Part shown: piece by piece, positions 56,719-64,000 of the stretch
Position numbering within the stretch: the first letter of the stretch is position 1
How the letters are laid out: each line of letters opens with the position of its first letter
From: Lachnospiraceae bacterium
GTDB taxonomy: Bacteria > Bacillota > Clostridia > Lachnospirales > Lachnospiraceae
Direction of reading: 5' to 3'
Assembly: GCA_016286555.1 (NCBI GenBank)
Contig: JAEETA010000013.1
Location: 20,021-84,020 of the forward strand
DNA: 64,000 nt
Program-made: the position numbers and the translations under genes
Notes under the pieces: model-generated
The model's input: the letters and a program-made list of their open reading frames with translations, nothing else
Told to the model about the DNA's origin: nothing
Databases searched by the model: none

Positions 56719-57393
56719 TTACTTGAAATAGTCGGGGAACTGTCCCCGGATCAGCTCTTCGTCAAAGTGGTATCTGGAGAGGTGCTTCTCCACCAGCGCC
56801 ACCGCCTTCTCCTCGTCGTGTTCCTTGATCGCCGCCAGCATACCGCTGTGGTCCGCAACGATCTTCATATCTCTGACGGTCTCCACCGAAAGGGATCTGA
56901 CTCTGTCAAAATGGATCAGCATGTTGGATTTCAGTTCACAGATGATCTCCTTGTGAGCTGCCACGTAGATCAGACGGTGGAACTCGTTGTCCAGCTCATA
57001 GATCTTCTCCGCATTGCCCTTGGAGAGGTAAAACTCCTGAAGATCGATGTTATCCTCCAGCGCCTTCAGGATCTCGGGGTCTATCTCCTGACATGCCAGC
57101 CGGATCACCGCAACATCCAGAACCTTTCGCAGGAATCTGGCCTCCTCCACCATCTTCGGATCGATGAGAGCTACGAAGGAGCCCTTCTGGGGAATGGTCT
57201 CTATGATGGAGACCTTTGCCAGGTCGTAAATGGCTTCCCGCACCGGGGTCCTGGAGAGCCCCAGCTTCGCGGCAGTCTCGTTCTCGGATACCAGGCTTCC
57301 GGGTTTCAGCTCGGTGGAGATGATATTTTCTTTGAGTATTCTGTAGGCGTAGTCTCTGGCGCTTTCACCGGATTGCCTTGCATCTACTATCAT
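56719..57393 (-). CDS. GntR/FCD transcription regulator
   Basis: 224 residues. The N-terminal winged helix-turn-helix has PGSLVSENETAAKLGLSRTPVREAIYDL, the GntR hallmark. The C-terminal ~150 residues form a helical FCD ligand domain with metal-binding-type residues (DNEFHRLIYVAAH and VADHSGMLAAIKEHD). FCD regulators often respond to uronates or other organic acids, which fits the UxuAB pathway in the window. It heads the operon and the tandem operators at 57439-57469 lie just upstream, so self-regulation is likely. Confidence 0.9.
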   Translation of the reverse strand: MIVDARQSGESARDYAYRILKENIISTELKPGSLVSENETAAKLGLSRTPVREAIYDLAKVSIIETIPQKGSFVALIDPKMVEEARFLRKVLDVAVIRLACQEIDPEILKALEDNIDLQEFYLSKGNAEKIYELDNEFHRLIYVAAHKEIICELKSNMLIHFDRVRSLSVETVRDMKIVADHSGMLAAIKEHDEEKAVALVEKHLSRYHFDEELIRGQFPDYFK

Positions 57394-57438
57394 TTCTGTG
57401 AGTTTCCTATGTGCGGTGGGTTGTTTGTTAAATAACTA

Positions 57439-57469
57439 ACTTGTTTACTAGTAATACTTGTCTACAAGT
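57439..57469. promoter_or_regulatory. Two tandem operator sites for the GntR regulator
   Basis: ACTTGT-CT-ACAAGT (57456-57469) is a perfect palindrome of the TTGTnnACAA type seen for FCD-class GntR proteins. ACTTGT-TT-ACTAGT (57439-57452) is a near copy with one mismatch in the right arm. The centres are 17 bases apart. They lie 46-76 bases before the regulator start, where they could block transcription. Confidence 0.7.
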
Positions 57470-57711
57470 TCATTAAAACACACCCCCTTTTCTTTGGCAA
57501 TATGGCAAATGTATCTAGGCTTTTTGTTTCGAACTTGGTAAAGGTGCACAAAGAAATGCAGCATCCGGATTTTGAGGGTGGATTTGTGGCCTGATTTTTC
57601 AAAGAAAGAATCCGGGTTGTATACAGGGGTAATGTCATACGATTTTGTGGGGCGAGTTTCCTATTTCATAGGAAGCACTATTTGCGGGTGATCATTTGGG
57701 AGGATATGCTA

Positions 57712-57717
57712 TATAAT
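57712..57717 (+). promoter_or_regulatory. -10 element for the lipase-like gene
   Basis: A perfect TATAAT lies about 60 bases before the chosen TTG start at 57777 and just before the first open codon of the frame (57723). This rules out 57723 as start, since transcription begins after it. The gap of 383 bases upstream to the GntR gene holds this promoter and the operators. Confidence 0.6.
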
Positions 57718-57776
57718 GTAGTTTGACCAAAACAAACGGAGGCGGCTTCGCTTCCTTTGACGGGGGGAGAAAGACT

Positions 57777-58988
57777 TTGCGCGGAAACAAAAAAGACCGG
57801 GTACTGACCCGGGCAAGACTGAATATTTTGCTGCTGGGGAGCATTTTGCTGACAGGATTCCTGCTCTCCACAGCTTTCTATGCGGCATCTCTCATCAGTG
57901 ATATCGCGGATATGGGATGGAAGGCAGCCTTCACGACACAGTGGGGGCACATCCTCCTGGTGATCCTGGCGGAATCTCTGGTGTTCTGGACCGGCATCAT
58001 CATGGTGTATCTCACCTCAATCCAGCTGGGAGTCAAAATGCGGGTTATCGGCATCCTCTGCGGCTGGATCCCGGTGGTGCACATCTTCGTACTGGTGATG
58101 ATCATCGGCATCACGGCGGGGGAAGCCATTTTTGAAAAACGAAAACTGGCCCTTAACCGGAGCAGAGCTACGGAACAGGTGTGCAGGACGAAGTATCCTC
58201 TCCTGCTGGTCCACGGCGTGTTTTTCCGGGACTTTAAATTTCTGAACTACTGGGGGCGGATCCCGGGAGAGCTGGAGCAAAACGGCGCCACCGTTTACTA
58301 CGGGAATCACCAGAGTGCTGCCTCCGTCATGGACAGTGCGGAAGAGCTGGCCCGGCGGATCGATGAGATCACCCAAAAAACGGGCTGTGAGAAGGTGAAT
58401 GTCATCGCCCATTCCAAGGGCGGCCTGGATATCAAAACCGCAGTGGCACTGGGGGGGATGGCGGATAAAGTGGCATCCATCACTACCATCAATACGCCCC
58501 ACAGAGGATGCGAATTCGCCGAATATCTGATGGGGAAGGCTCCCGAAAGCCTCAAGGAAAATGTGGCAGACGCCTACAATACCGCCCTGCATCAGCTGGG
58601 GGATCCCGATCCGGACTTCATCGCCGCTGTGACGGATCTGACTGCTTCCGGGTGCAAGGTCATCGAGGATGCCACGAAGAATTTTGATTTCCGGGGCCAC
58701 GGGATCTACACACAGAGCGTGGGCTCCTGCATGAAACAGGCTGCCAGCGGCACTTTCCCGCTGAACATGAGCTATCACCTGGTGAAATATTTCGACGGAC
58801 GCAATGACGGACTGGTGGGAGAAGATTCCTTCCGCTGGGGCGAGGATTACGAATTCCTGGAAAATACCCATATGCGGGGCATCTCCCACGGAGACATGAT
58901 CGATCTGAACCGGGCCAATATCCCGGGATTTGACGTGCGGGAGTTCTATGTGCAGCTGGTGAAGGGGCTGAAGGAACGGGGCCTGTAA
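57777..58988 (+). CDS. Membrane-anchored lipase-like alpha/beta hydrolase
   Basis: About 403 residues from TTG 57777, with GGGGAG seven bases before. Two or three membrane helices (LNILLLGSILLTGFLLSTAF, ILLVILAESLVFWTGIIMVY and a third near VHIFVLVMIIGITAG) precede an alpha/beta hydrolase domain. It has YPLLLVHGVFF (oxyanion HG), VNVIAHSKGGLD (nucleophile serine in HSKGG) and DGRNDGLVGEDS and ISHGDMIDL for the acid and histidine. This resembles triacylglycerol lipase and PGAP1-like hydrolases. Because the catalytic part follows three spans, it may lie outside or inside. The substrate is unknown; a membrane or lipid ester is likely. Confidence 0.75.
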   Translation: MRGNKKDRVLTRARLNILLLGSILLTGFLLSTAFYAASLISDIADMGWKAAFTTQWGHILLVILAESLVFWTGIIMVYLTSIQLGVKMRVIGILCGWIPVVHIFVLVMIIGITAGEAIFEKRKLALNRSRATEQVCRTKYPLLLVHGVFFRDFKFLNYWGRIPGELEQNGATVYYGNHQSAASVMDSAEELARRIDEITQKTGCEKVNVIAHSKGGLDIKTAVALGGMADKVASITTINTPHRGCEFAEYLMGKAPESLKENVADAYNTALHQLGDPDPDFIAAVTDLTASGCKVIEDATKNFDFRGHGIYTQSVGSCMKQAASGTFPLNMSYHLVKYFDGRNDGLVGEDSFRWGEDYEFLENTHMRGISHGDMIDLNRANIPGFDVREFYVQLVKGLKERGL

Positions 58989-59024
58989 TTACTCCGAAAT
59001 GTATTAGGGTTTTTTTCCGACTTA

Positions 59025-59033
59025 TGGTATGAT
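59025..59033 (+). promoter_or_regulatory. Extended -10 promoter for the GGDEF gene
   Basis: TGGTATGAT lies 36 bases before the ATG at 59069. The TGn extension can compensate for the poor -35 at normal spacing. Confidence 0.5.
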
Positions 59034-59068
59034 GCTGATATTGAAAAAAAAGGATCGGATGAGGGAAA

Positions 59069-60181
59069 ATGAGGGAATTACGACTTCTGCGGAATTATTT
59101 CTGCTATTGCGGAATTGAAAAAGAGGAATACAATGCGCTGAAAAAGGATGCCTACATATCGAATTTCATCGTCTGGCGGGCGCTCCACTATCTGATGAGC
59201 GGTGTGTTCCTGGCTTTGTTCATCGGCTCTTTGATGAACGAGCTTCTGGAAACCAACCGGCTCATTTATCTGATGGCGCTGATCTATTCCGTTGTGGCAC
59301 TTCTGGGATTTTATATTTTGAAGAAGGACTCGATCCTGGCCCAGTTCCTGATCTACCTGTCCATCTCGGTGCTCTTTCTGTTTGCCATCCTGATCACTGC
59401 GAACAAACCGGCGATCCCCGCCACCACCTTTATCGCTTTTTTGCTCATCGCTCCCATGTTTATGATCGATAAGCCGTATTTCATGGCACTGGAGCTCTGC
59501 GGTGCGTCTGCGGTATATCTGACATGGATGCATCAGGTGAAGCCCTACGAGATCTGGCAGATGGACAACATCAATGTGGTGATCTTTACCATCGTCGGGA
59601 TCTTCCTGAATGTGGTTGCCAACTCCCTGCGCATCCGGGAGTTCGTCCTGACGCGGGAGATCAACATCCAGAAGGATACGGATGAACTGACAGGCCTCAA
59701 AAACAAAGGTGCCCTGATCCGCGACATCAACGCGTTTGTAGGGAACGAAACCACCAGAAAGGGACTGCTGTTTCTCTTTGACATTGACCGCTTTAAAGCC
59801 ATCAACGACACCTATGGCCACGATGTGGGAGATGAGGTGATCCGGCAGATCGGAGAGACCCTGCGGGAGCACTTTACCTCAGACGAAGTGCTGGGACGAT
59901 TCGGCGGAGACGAATTCATCATCTTTTTCAAAAATGTAAATGATCCCGCGAAAGCGTCGCAGCTCGCGGAGGATGTCATCGATGTGATCGCGGAGTGCGT
60001 ATCATTGCCGGACCGGGATCGCGCCGTCAGCGTCAGCATCGGTATCTCCGTCTATGACGGAAAAGAATCCGATTACACCGGGATCTTCAAGAAGGCAGAC
60101 ACCGCACTCTACCGTGCTAAGGCAGATCTGGAGAAGCGGTACATCATTTATGAAGACGAAGAAGAAAACGAAGCGGTGTAA
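59069..60181 (+). CDS. Membrane diguanylate cyclase (GGDEF)
   Basis: 370 residues. Six membrane helices fill residues 30-195, without a recognisable ligand domain. A GGDEF domain follows (about 205-365) with DELTGLKNKGALIRDI, LFLFDIDRFKAINDTYGHDVGDE and LGRFGGDEF near residue 279. The active-site motif is intact, so c-di-GMP synthesis is expected. The RxxD inhibitory site seems absent (FTSD where R would be), so product feedback may be lost. It is the only c-di-GMP synthase in a window with three HD-GYP hydrolases. A terminator at 60206 closes it. Confidence 0.92.
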   Translation: MRELRLLRNYFCYCGIEKEEYNALKKDAYISNFIVWRALHYLMSGVFLALFIGSLMNELLETNRLIYLMALIYSVVALLGFYILKKDSILAQFLIYLSISVLFLFAILITANKPAIPATTFIAFLLIAPMFMIDKPYFMALELCGASAVYLTWMHQVKPYEIWQMDNINVVIFTIVGIFLNVVANSLRIREFVLTREINIQKDTDELTGLKNKGALIRDINAFVGNETTRKGLLFLFDIDRFKAINDTYGHDVGDEVIRQIGETLREHFTSDEVLGRFGGDEFIIFFKNVNDPAKASQLAEDVIDVIAECVSLPDRDRAVSVSIGISVYDGKESDYTGIFKKADTALYRAKADLEKRYIIYEDEEENEAV

Positions 60182-60205
60182 CGGAAAACACCGACTGCAA
60201 ATAGT

Positions 60206-60236
60206 AAAGCCCTCTGCGTACAGGCAGAGGGCTTTT
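60206..60236. terminator. Terminator between the GGDEF gene and the serine hydrolase
   Basis: AAAGCCCTCTGC pairs with GCAGAGGGCTTT, followed by a T run on the plus strand and a weaker one on the minus strand. The two genes converge here. Confidence 0.9.
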
Positions 60237-60295
60237 TGTTGCAACAAAGACCCGGCGGTTGCGCGGGCAGCGTTTTGGCATTCGGTGATCCGATT

Positions 60296-61426
60296 TTAAC
60301 CAAAAATGATATCCCGCATGGTGGGATGGAAGGTGTCGTAGGAAATGCCGCAATTGCGCACATGCTGGATATAGACAAAGGAAGTCTTCGAAACGGTATC
60401 CATCTGGATGCAGGCGCCGGCGGCGCCGTCCCATCCGAAGATGCCCGCAGGGGCGGGAGAATCCACCAGTTCCGGGTGCAGGAGGACCTGCATGCCGCAG
60501 CCATAGCCGTAGCCTTTTCTGCCCATAGTGGTAACGATGTCCCGGAGAGAAGCTTCCCCCAGAAGGTTTTGCTTGATCCGCTCGACGGTCTCCGGCCGGA
60601 GGATGCGCTTTCCGTCCGCGGTCTCGCCGCCGCAGGCCAGGGTATCTGCCAGTCTTGCGTAATCTTCGGTACAGCTCACCAGGCCCGCACCGCCGCTCTC
60701 ATAGCTCTCGGACAGCTGATAATTACAGGTCTGTTCCATGGGAACAATGCCCTTTTCATTTACGATGTACTGCTGTGCCAGGCGCTCGAGGCCTTCATTG
60801 TCGGGCTTAGCGAAAAAGGTATCCGTCATGCCCAGGGGCTCCCAGAGATTTTTCCGGAGATATTCGCTAAAGCGCATACCGGAAACTTCCTCAATGACAG
60901 CTGCTGCCACATCGTGGCTCAGGCTGTAGAGAAAATGGGTGCCGGGCTCGAATTTTAACGGGGATTCCGTGAAGGCATCCACCAGCTCACGAGTGGTGGC
61001 CGCCTGCCCTTTCTCTTTCAGGACCCGCAAAATGCCGGGGCGGCTTAAGTCATAATCCAGGCCGGACTGCATGGACAGGAGCTGCCAGATCTTCAGAGGC
61101 GCCTGCAGATCCCGGAGACCCTTTTCGTCCTCCACTTTCAGGTTCCGGTAGGCGGGGAGGAATTTTCCCACCTCATCCTCCAGGGAGATCTTCCCTTGCT
61201 CCACCAGCTGCATCATGGCGGTCATGGTTTGGACCTTGGTCATGGAGAACATGAGATACCGCTGGTCGGCCCGGACAGGCTCCTTTTTCTCCTTATCCAC
61301 GGTACCGTTCATGTGTCTGTAGATCTGCCTGTGATCGTGGTAAACAATGCAGTCCACGGACGGAATCCCCTTATCCAACAGGGAATCCAGGTATTCGGTC
61401 AGCTTCGCTTCATTGAAATTGCTCAT
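60296..61426 (-). CDS. Serine hydrolase, class C beta-lactamase family
   Basis: About 376 residues from ATG 61426, with AAAGGGGG five bases before; an earlier open frame to 61498 overlaps the esterase stop. The active-site motif is MFSMTKVQT with serine 61 and lysine 64. A later YSLSHD gives the Y-x-S/N-type element, and a third region lies near GIFGWDGAAG. No signal peptide is seen, so it is likely cytoplasmic. Members include esterases and D-amino-acid peptidases, so antibiotic resistance should not be assumed. It is last in a three-gene minus-strand set. Confidence 0.87.
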   Translation of the reverse strand: MSNFNEAKLTEYLDSLLDKGIPSVDCIVYHDHRQIYRHMNGTVDKEKKEPVRADQRYLMFSMTKVQTMTAMMQLVEQGKISLEDEVGKFLPAYRNLKVEDEKGLRDLQAPLKIWQLLSMQSGLDYDLSRPGILRVLKEKGQAATTRELVDAFTESPLKFEPGTHFLYSLSHDVAAAVIEEVSGMRFSEYLRKNLWEPLGMTDTFFAKPDNEGLERLAQQYIVNEKGIVPMEQTCNYQLSESYESGGAGLVSCTEDYARLADTLACGGETADGKRILRPETVERIKQNLLGEASLRDIVTTMGRKGYGYGCGMQVLLHPELVDSPAPAGIFGWDGAAGACIQMDTVSKTSFVYIQHVRNCGISYDTFHPTMRDIIFG

Positions 61427-61494
61427 AAAAACCCCCTTTTCATTTGCCGCTTTCGACAGAGATGTTTCCACATTTTTGAGTTGCCCCTTCAGGA

Positions 61495-62598
61495 TCACGG
61501 ATTATTTTTATCGTATGCGATCTGTTTGAACAGGTTATAGAGTCCGCTTCGGATGGCGTTGTTGTCGTGATCTGCGCCGGTGATCTCGTACCAGATGTGG
61601 TCCGTGCCGTTTGCTTCCAGAATCTCATGGTAAGACTTAGGATAGGTGCCCACCACGGAATCCCGGGTGCCGCAGCAGATGATGAAGACCTCGGGCTCCA
61701 CCGCGCCTTCCGCAAAATGCATTTCCTCTTCCGTCATCTGACCATCATGGGTCATGAATTTGTCCGTGGTGGGGACGATGCCGGGAGCTGCGGAGATGGC
61801 ACAGACATAGCCGAAGAGTTCCGGACGCTGCAGGGTGATGTAGATGGTCTCACGGCCGCCCATGGAAAATCCCGCCAGGTAGGTGTTTTCTCTGCCGGTG
61901 AGGACGGAATACTCGCTCTCGATGAAGGGCATCAGGTCATTAATGAGGTCATTGATGAAATTGTCATAGGGAAGGACGCTGGCGGCGTCGAAGCCGGGTT
62001 TCATCTCCGGATCCGTGGCTGCGTACATGTTGGGGCACACCACGATGGTTTCTTCGGTAAGGCCGTCTGCCGCGAAGTTCCCAACGATCTCCTTGATCTT
62101 GTTGTTTGCATCCCCGGACATGGAGTACTCGTCGCCGAAGATACCGTGGAGGAGATAGAGGACCGGGTACTGCCTGTCGGTGGTATAATCCGCCGGCAGG
62201 AGGATGGTGTAGCCGCGCTCCATGCCGCAGGTCTCGGAGTAGTAGGTGCCGTGGGTGAATTCGCCGTAATCAAGGCCGTTCCTGGTGGATGTGTAGGTGA
62301 TGGGGCAGCGCTCCTCGATCTCATTATCCAGGGTGACAGAAGTGTCAGATGCCTGCTCTTCGGCTTCACCGACCCCCTCTGCAGCTTCCTCCCCGCTGCC
62401 GATGCCGGAGGCGAAAGCACTCAGATCTTCCGTGTTTTCGGACTTTTCTTCGATATCCGCCCCGATTTCCGTCGTATTTTCCACTGCGACATTTGTGTCA
62501 TTTTGTTCCTGCACGGTCTCCACCTCCTTCGTATCCTTCCCGCAGCCACATGCCAGCAGCATGATGCCCGCGATCACCATGATCAATCTGCGTTTCAT
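61495..62598 (-). CDS. Esterase lipoprotein, CE1-like (feruloyl or acetylxylan type)
   Basis: 367 residues. A lipoprotein signal ends near LLAC (cysteine 17), followed by a long acidic linker (EIGADIEEKSENTED). The alpha/beta hydrolase domain has YPVLYLLHGIFGDEYSM (oxyanion HG), LAGFSMGGRE with nucleophile S245, CCGTRD for the acid and GADHDNN for the histidine. This is the CE1/esterase D pattern of enzymes that cut ferulate or acetate from plant xylan. Being a lipoprotein, it should act on the cell surface. It fits the GH51 and uronate genes in the window. The exact ester is unknown. Confidence 0.86.
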   Translation of the reverse strand: MKRRLIMVIAGIMLLACGCGKDTKEVETVQEQNDTNVAVENTTEIGADIEEKSENTEDLSAFASGIGSGEEAAEGVGEAEEQASDTSVTLDNEIEERCPITYTSTRNGLDYGEFTHGTYYSETCGMERGYTILLPADYTTDRQYPVLYLLHGIFGDEYSMSGDANNKIKEIVGNFAADGLTEETIVVCPNMYAATDPEMKPGFDAASVLPYDNFINDLINDLMPFIESEYSVLTGRENTYLAGFSMGGRETIYITLQRPELFGYVCAISAAPGIVPTTDKFMTHDGQMTEEEMHFAEGAVEPEVFIICCGTRDSVVGTYPKSYHEILEANGTDHIWYEITGADHDNNAIRSGLYNLFKQIAYDKNNP

Positions 62599-62622
62599 TC
62601 TTTTTCGATCCTCAATTCATAA

Positions 62623-63762
62623 TTATTCTGCCTGCGAATATTCTCCATACTCGCAACCGACATGGGTGGCTTCCAGTTCATCCACAAGGATCAGTCCCTC
62701 GCCCTGCTTCTCGTACAGCTTCACCGTCCCCCATCCGTTACCGCCGTTCCAGAGGCGATTGTGTTTCTTGCTGCCGTCGGGGGCCTCGTAATTGACAAAA
62801 AGCATGTCCGCCTTGCGGCAGTGGATCTCCGTCTCCATGGCGGCATGGATGTTCTCCTGGCGCACATGCCAGACCACCTCATCCTCCAGCTCTTCGAAGG
62901 AGAATTCGGTTTTTACCAGGAGATGCACCTTGGAGAAATTGAAATCATACTCCTTCCCCTCGTAGTACATGACACCCAGGAGCCGTCTGTCCAGGGGGAC
63001 AAAATAAATCTTCGGACGGCCGCCGCCGATATCGAAAACGCTGTTTTTCAGCTGCTTTCCGGTACGTTTGCTCACCAGACAGTTGGAGGAAAGCCAGACC
63101 CAGGGGCTGGTGAAATCCCGTCCCCAGTTTTTGTCCGCATAGCCGTAGCTCTTCTTGGGGGAGACGATGTATTTCCTGCCGTTCCAGGTGATGGTGCCCT
63201 TGTAGCGGGTCTTCATGCCCTCCGCATGCCAATACATGGCGAAGGCCTCCGCATCCCGCAGAGGCTTGCTTGCACCGTAACCGACGTTGAAGGCGATCTG
63301 CTTCTCCACAGTCAGGTCCCAGGAAAGACTGCCCGCGTCACACATCCATTCCGGGTGTGCCAGCGCGTCCGCCGGAGTGATAGAGATGCTGCCGCGCAGT
63401 ATGGTCTCCGAGGCGAGGCAGTCGCCTGCCTCCACTTCATACGGCGCTTCGCTGTGCAGACGGACGTCCCGCAGGGAAAAGAAGCGGTGAAGCTGACAGT
63501 GGTCCTCGCCCCAGCAGCCGGCCTTGACCATGAGAGAGGAAGGGAGTGTGCCGTTCGCCCGGTTTGCGGGGAGCTGGCCCAGCACCGGCTCAGGCCCGGC
63601 CAAAGCGGGATTGCAGATAAAAAACTCGATGAAAAAGGGCTTGTCCTCACCGGTCAGAGCGTCCTGCGCGGTGAAGGAATGCCACCACCAGTCGTACCCC
63701 ATATGACCGAGCGGGCCGTGGAGCATAAAGGCGTCCCTGGTGATGTCGTGATGATCGATCAT
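62623..63762 (-). CDS. Tocopherol-cyclase-like protein
   Basis: About 379 residues from ATG 63762 with AGGAAG upstream. The frame opens earlier at a TTG (63801), but this coincides with the -10 element, so it cannot be used. The sequence has HMGYDWWWHSFTAQD, DFTSPWVWLSSNCLV and KSYGYADKNWGRDF, with alternating strands typical of the tocopherol-cyclase-like (PF14249) lipocalin-type fold. In plants this family closes the ring of tocopherols; bacteria like this make no tocopherol, so the natural substrate is unknown. It starts 164 bases upstream of the esterase. Confidence 0.72.
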   Translation of the reverse strand: MIDHHDITRDAFMLHGPLGHMGYDWWWHSFTAQDALTGEDKPFFIEFFICNPALAGPEPVLGQLPANRANGTLPSSLMVKAGCWGEDHCQLHRFFSLRDVRLHSEAPYEVEAGDCLASETILRGSISITPADALAHPEWMCDAGSLSWDLTVEKQIAFNVGYGASKPLRDAEAFAMYWHAEGMKTRYKGTITWNGRKYIVSPKKSYGYADKNWGRDFTSPWVWLSSNCLVSKRTGKQLKNSVFDIGGGRPKIYFVPLDRRLLGVMYYEGKEYDFNFSKVHLLVKTEFSFEELEDEVVWHVRQENIHAAMETEIHCRKADMLFVNYEAPDGSKKHNRLWNGGNGWGTVKLYEKQGEGLILVDELEATHVGCEYGEYSQAE

Positions 63763-63800
63763 ACGCTGCTCTTCCTCGATTCCCTGCGTTTTTCCTGTCA

Positions 63801-63829
63801 ATTATAGCATGTCCGCCGTCCGTTTCCAA
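63801..63829 (-). promoter_or_regulatory. Promoter of the tocopherol-cyclase-like/esterase operon
   Basis: On the minus strand TTGGAA (63824-63829), a 17-base spacer and a perfect TATAAT (63801-63806) lie 39 bases before the ATG at 63762. Confidence 0.75.
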
Positions 63830-63877
63830 GGGGGGGCGGGCGCTGTGTTTTTCCTTGCGCTTCCGCCGAAAAACCGA

Positions 63878-63883
63878 TATAAT
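63878..63883 (+). promoter_or_regulatory. Promoter of the right-edge plus-strand gene
   Basis: A perfect TATAAT with TTGCGC 17 bases upstream (63855-63860). It is back to back with the minus-strand promoter at 63801, with 50 bases between the two -10 elements. Confidence 0.6.
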
Positions 63884-63901
63884 GGGAAATTGGGGGAAAA
63901 G

Positions 63902-64000
63902 ATGGTTTTTGCCGGGACGCGCGGATCTGCCGGTTTTCTGTCCCGGAACAAGCGCCGCGGATCATCCTGTCCCCGAAACGGAAGGAGAGTGACCTTTATG
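63902..64000 (+). CDS. Start of a plus-strand gene cut by the window edge
   Basis: Two in-frame starts exist. ATG 63998 has AAGGAG about ten bases before it and is the likely start, leaving only one codon in the window. ATG 63902 is in frame, 32 codons upstream, with a GGGGG run before it, but the encoded peptide (MVFAGTRGSAGFLSRNKR) looks like untranslated leader. No function can be given. Confidence 0.4.
   Translation, partial: MVFAGTRGSAGFLSRNKRRGSSCPRNGRRVTFM

Noticed and set aside
57723..57776. Upstream TTG start for the lipase-like gene
   Set aside because: It lies only five bases after the -10 TATAAT, so it would not be inside the transcript.
60296..61426. Antibiotic-resistance beta-lactamase
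   Set aside because: SxxK is present, but there is no signal peptide and the family includes many esterases and peptidases.
63763..63801. Upstream TTG start for the tocopherol-cyclase-like gene
   Set aside because: It overlaps the -10 element of the promoter.
1..64000. tRNA, rRNA, riboswitch or prophage genes
   Set aside because: No cloverleaf, rRNA-like stretch, known riboswitch core or phage structural gene was recognised on either strand.

Overview
The window looks like chromosomal DNA of a moderately GC-rich Clostridia member, most probably Lachnospiraceae from a gut or rumen. The basis is Gram-positive-type lipoproteins and Shine-Dalgarno sites, a hexuronate pathway (UxuA/UxuB), a GH51 arabinofuranosidase, a GntR/FCD-controlled sugar ABC importer, and dense cyclic-nucleotide signalling. 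This is inference from gene content; no rRNA or tRNA lies in the window. Most genes are on the minus strand. Plus-strand genes occur only at 5.7-9.3 kb, at 57.8-60.2 kb and at the right edge.

Layout. 0-4 kb: the edge of a sensor protein with an ABC-type binding domain, then a secreted protein with DUF4214 repeats. 4.3-5.6 kb: a two-gene DUF3990/XRE module with a palindromic operator inside its promoter, resembling a toxin-antitoxin unit. 5.7-9.3 kb: a plus-strand operon of radical SAM/SPASM protein, MBOAT acyltransferase and SGNH-like protein, probably modifying a cell-surface polymer. 9.4-12.3 kb: uxuA-uxuB. 12.4-22.0 kb: a sensory operon of two membrane HD-GYP proteins, a very large periplasmic-propeller hybrid histidine kinase and a receiver protein. 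22.2-23.9 kb: a SulP anion transporter.

24.0-37.8 kb: a striking operon of an MBL-fold hydrolase, a GAF/HD-GYP protein, three paralogous membrane-anchored FecR proteins with InlB-type repeats, and a CHASE2 class III nucleotide cyclase. It links extracellular repeat proteins to cyclic-nucleotide turnover. 38.0-52.7 kb: a long minus-strand run of two ABC exporters (separated by an intergenic repeat array), two MATE transporters, a GH51 enzyme, a second MBOAT/SGNH pair, a single-chain TIR / Nudix-like / PP2C protein (the strongest candidate for something undescribed), a YitT protein and a small ORF. 53.0-57.4 kb: GntR regulator, two permeases and a solute-binding lipoprotein, with two tandem operators upstream. 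57.8-60.2 kb: a membrane-anchored lipase-like hydrolase and a diguanylate cyclase. 60.3-63.8 kb: serine hydrolase, CE1-like esterase lipoprotein and a tocopherol-cyclase-like protein. The last bases are the start of another plus-strand gene.

Two themes dominate. The first is nucleotide second-messenger signalling: three HD-GYP proteins, one GGDEF protein, one class III cyclase and one hybrid kinase. The second is plant-polysaccharide and surface-polymer handling. Family assignments come from recognising motifs in the translations; no database search was run.
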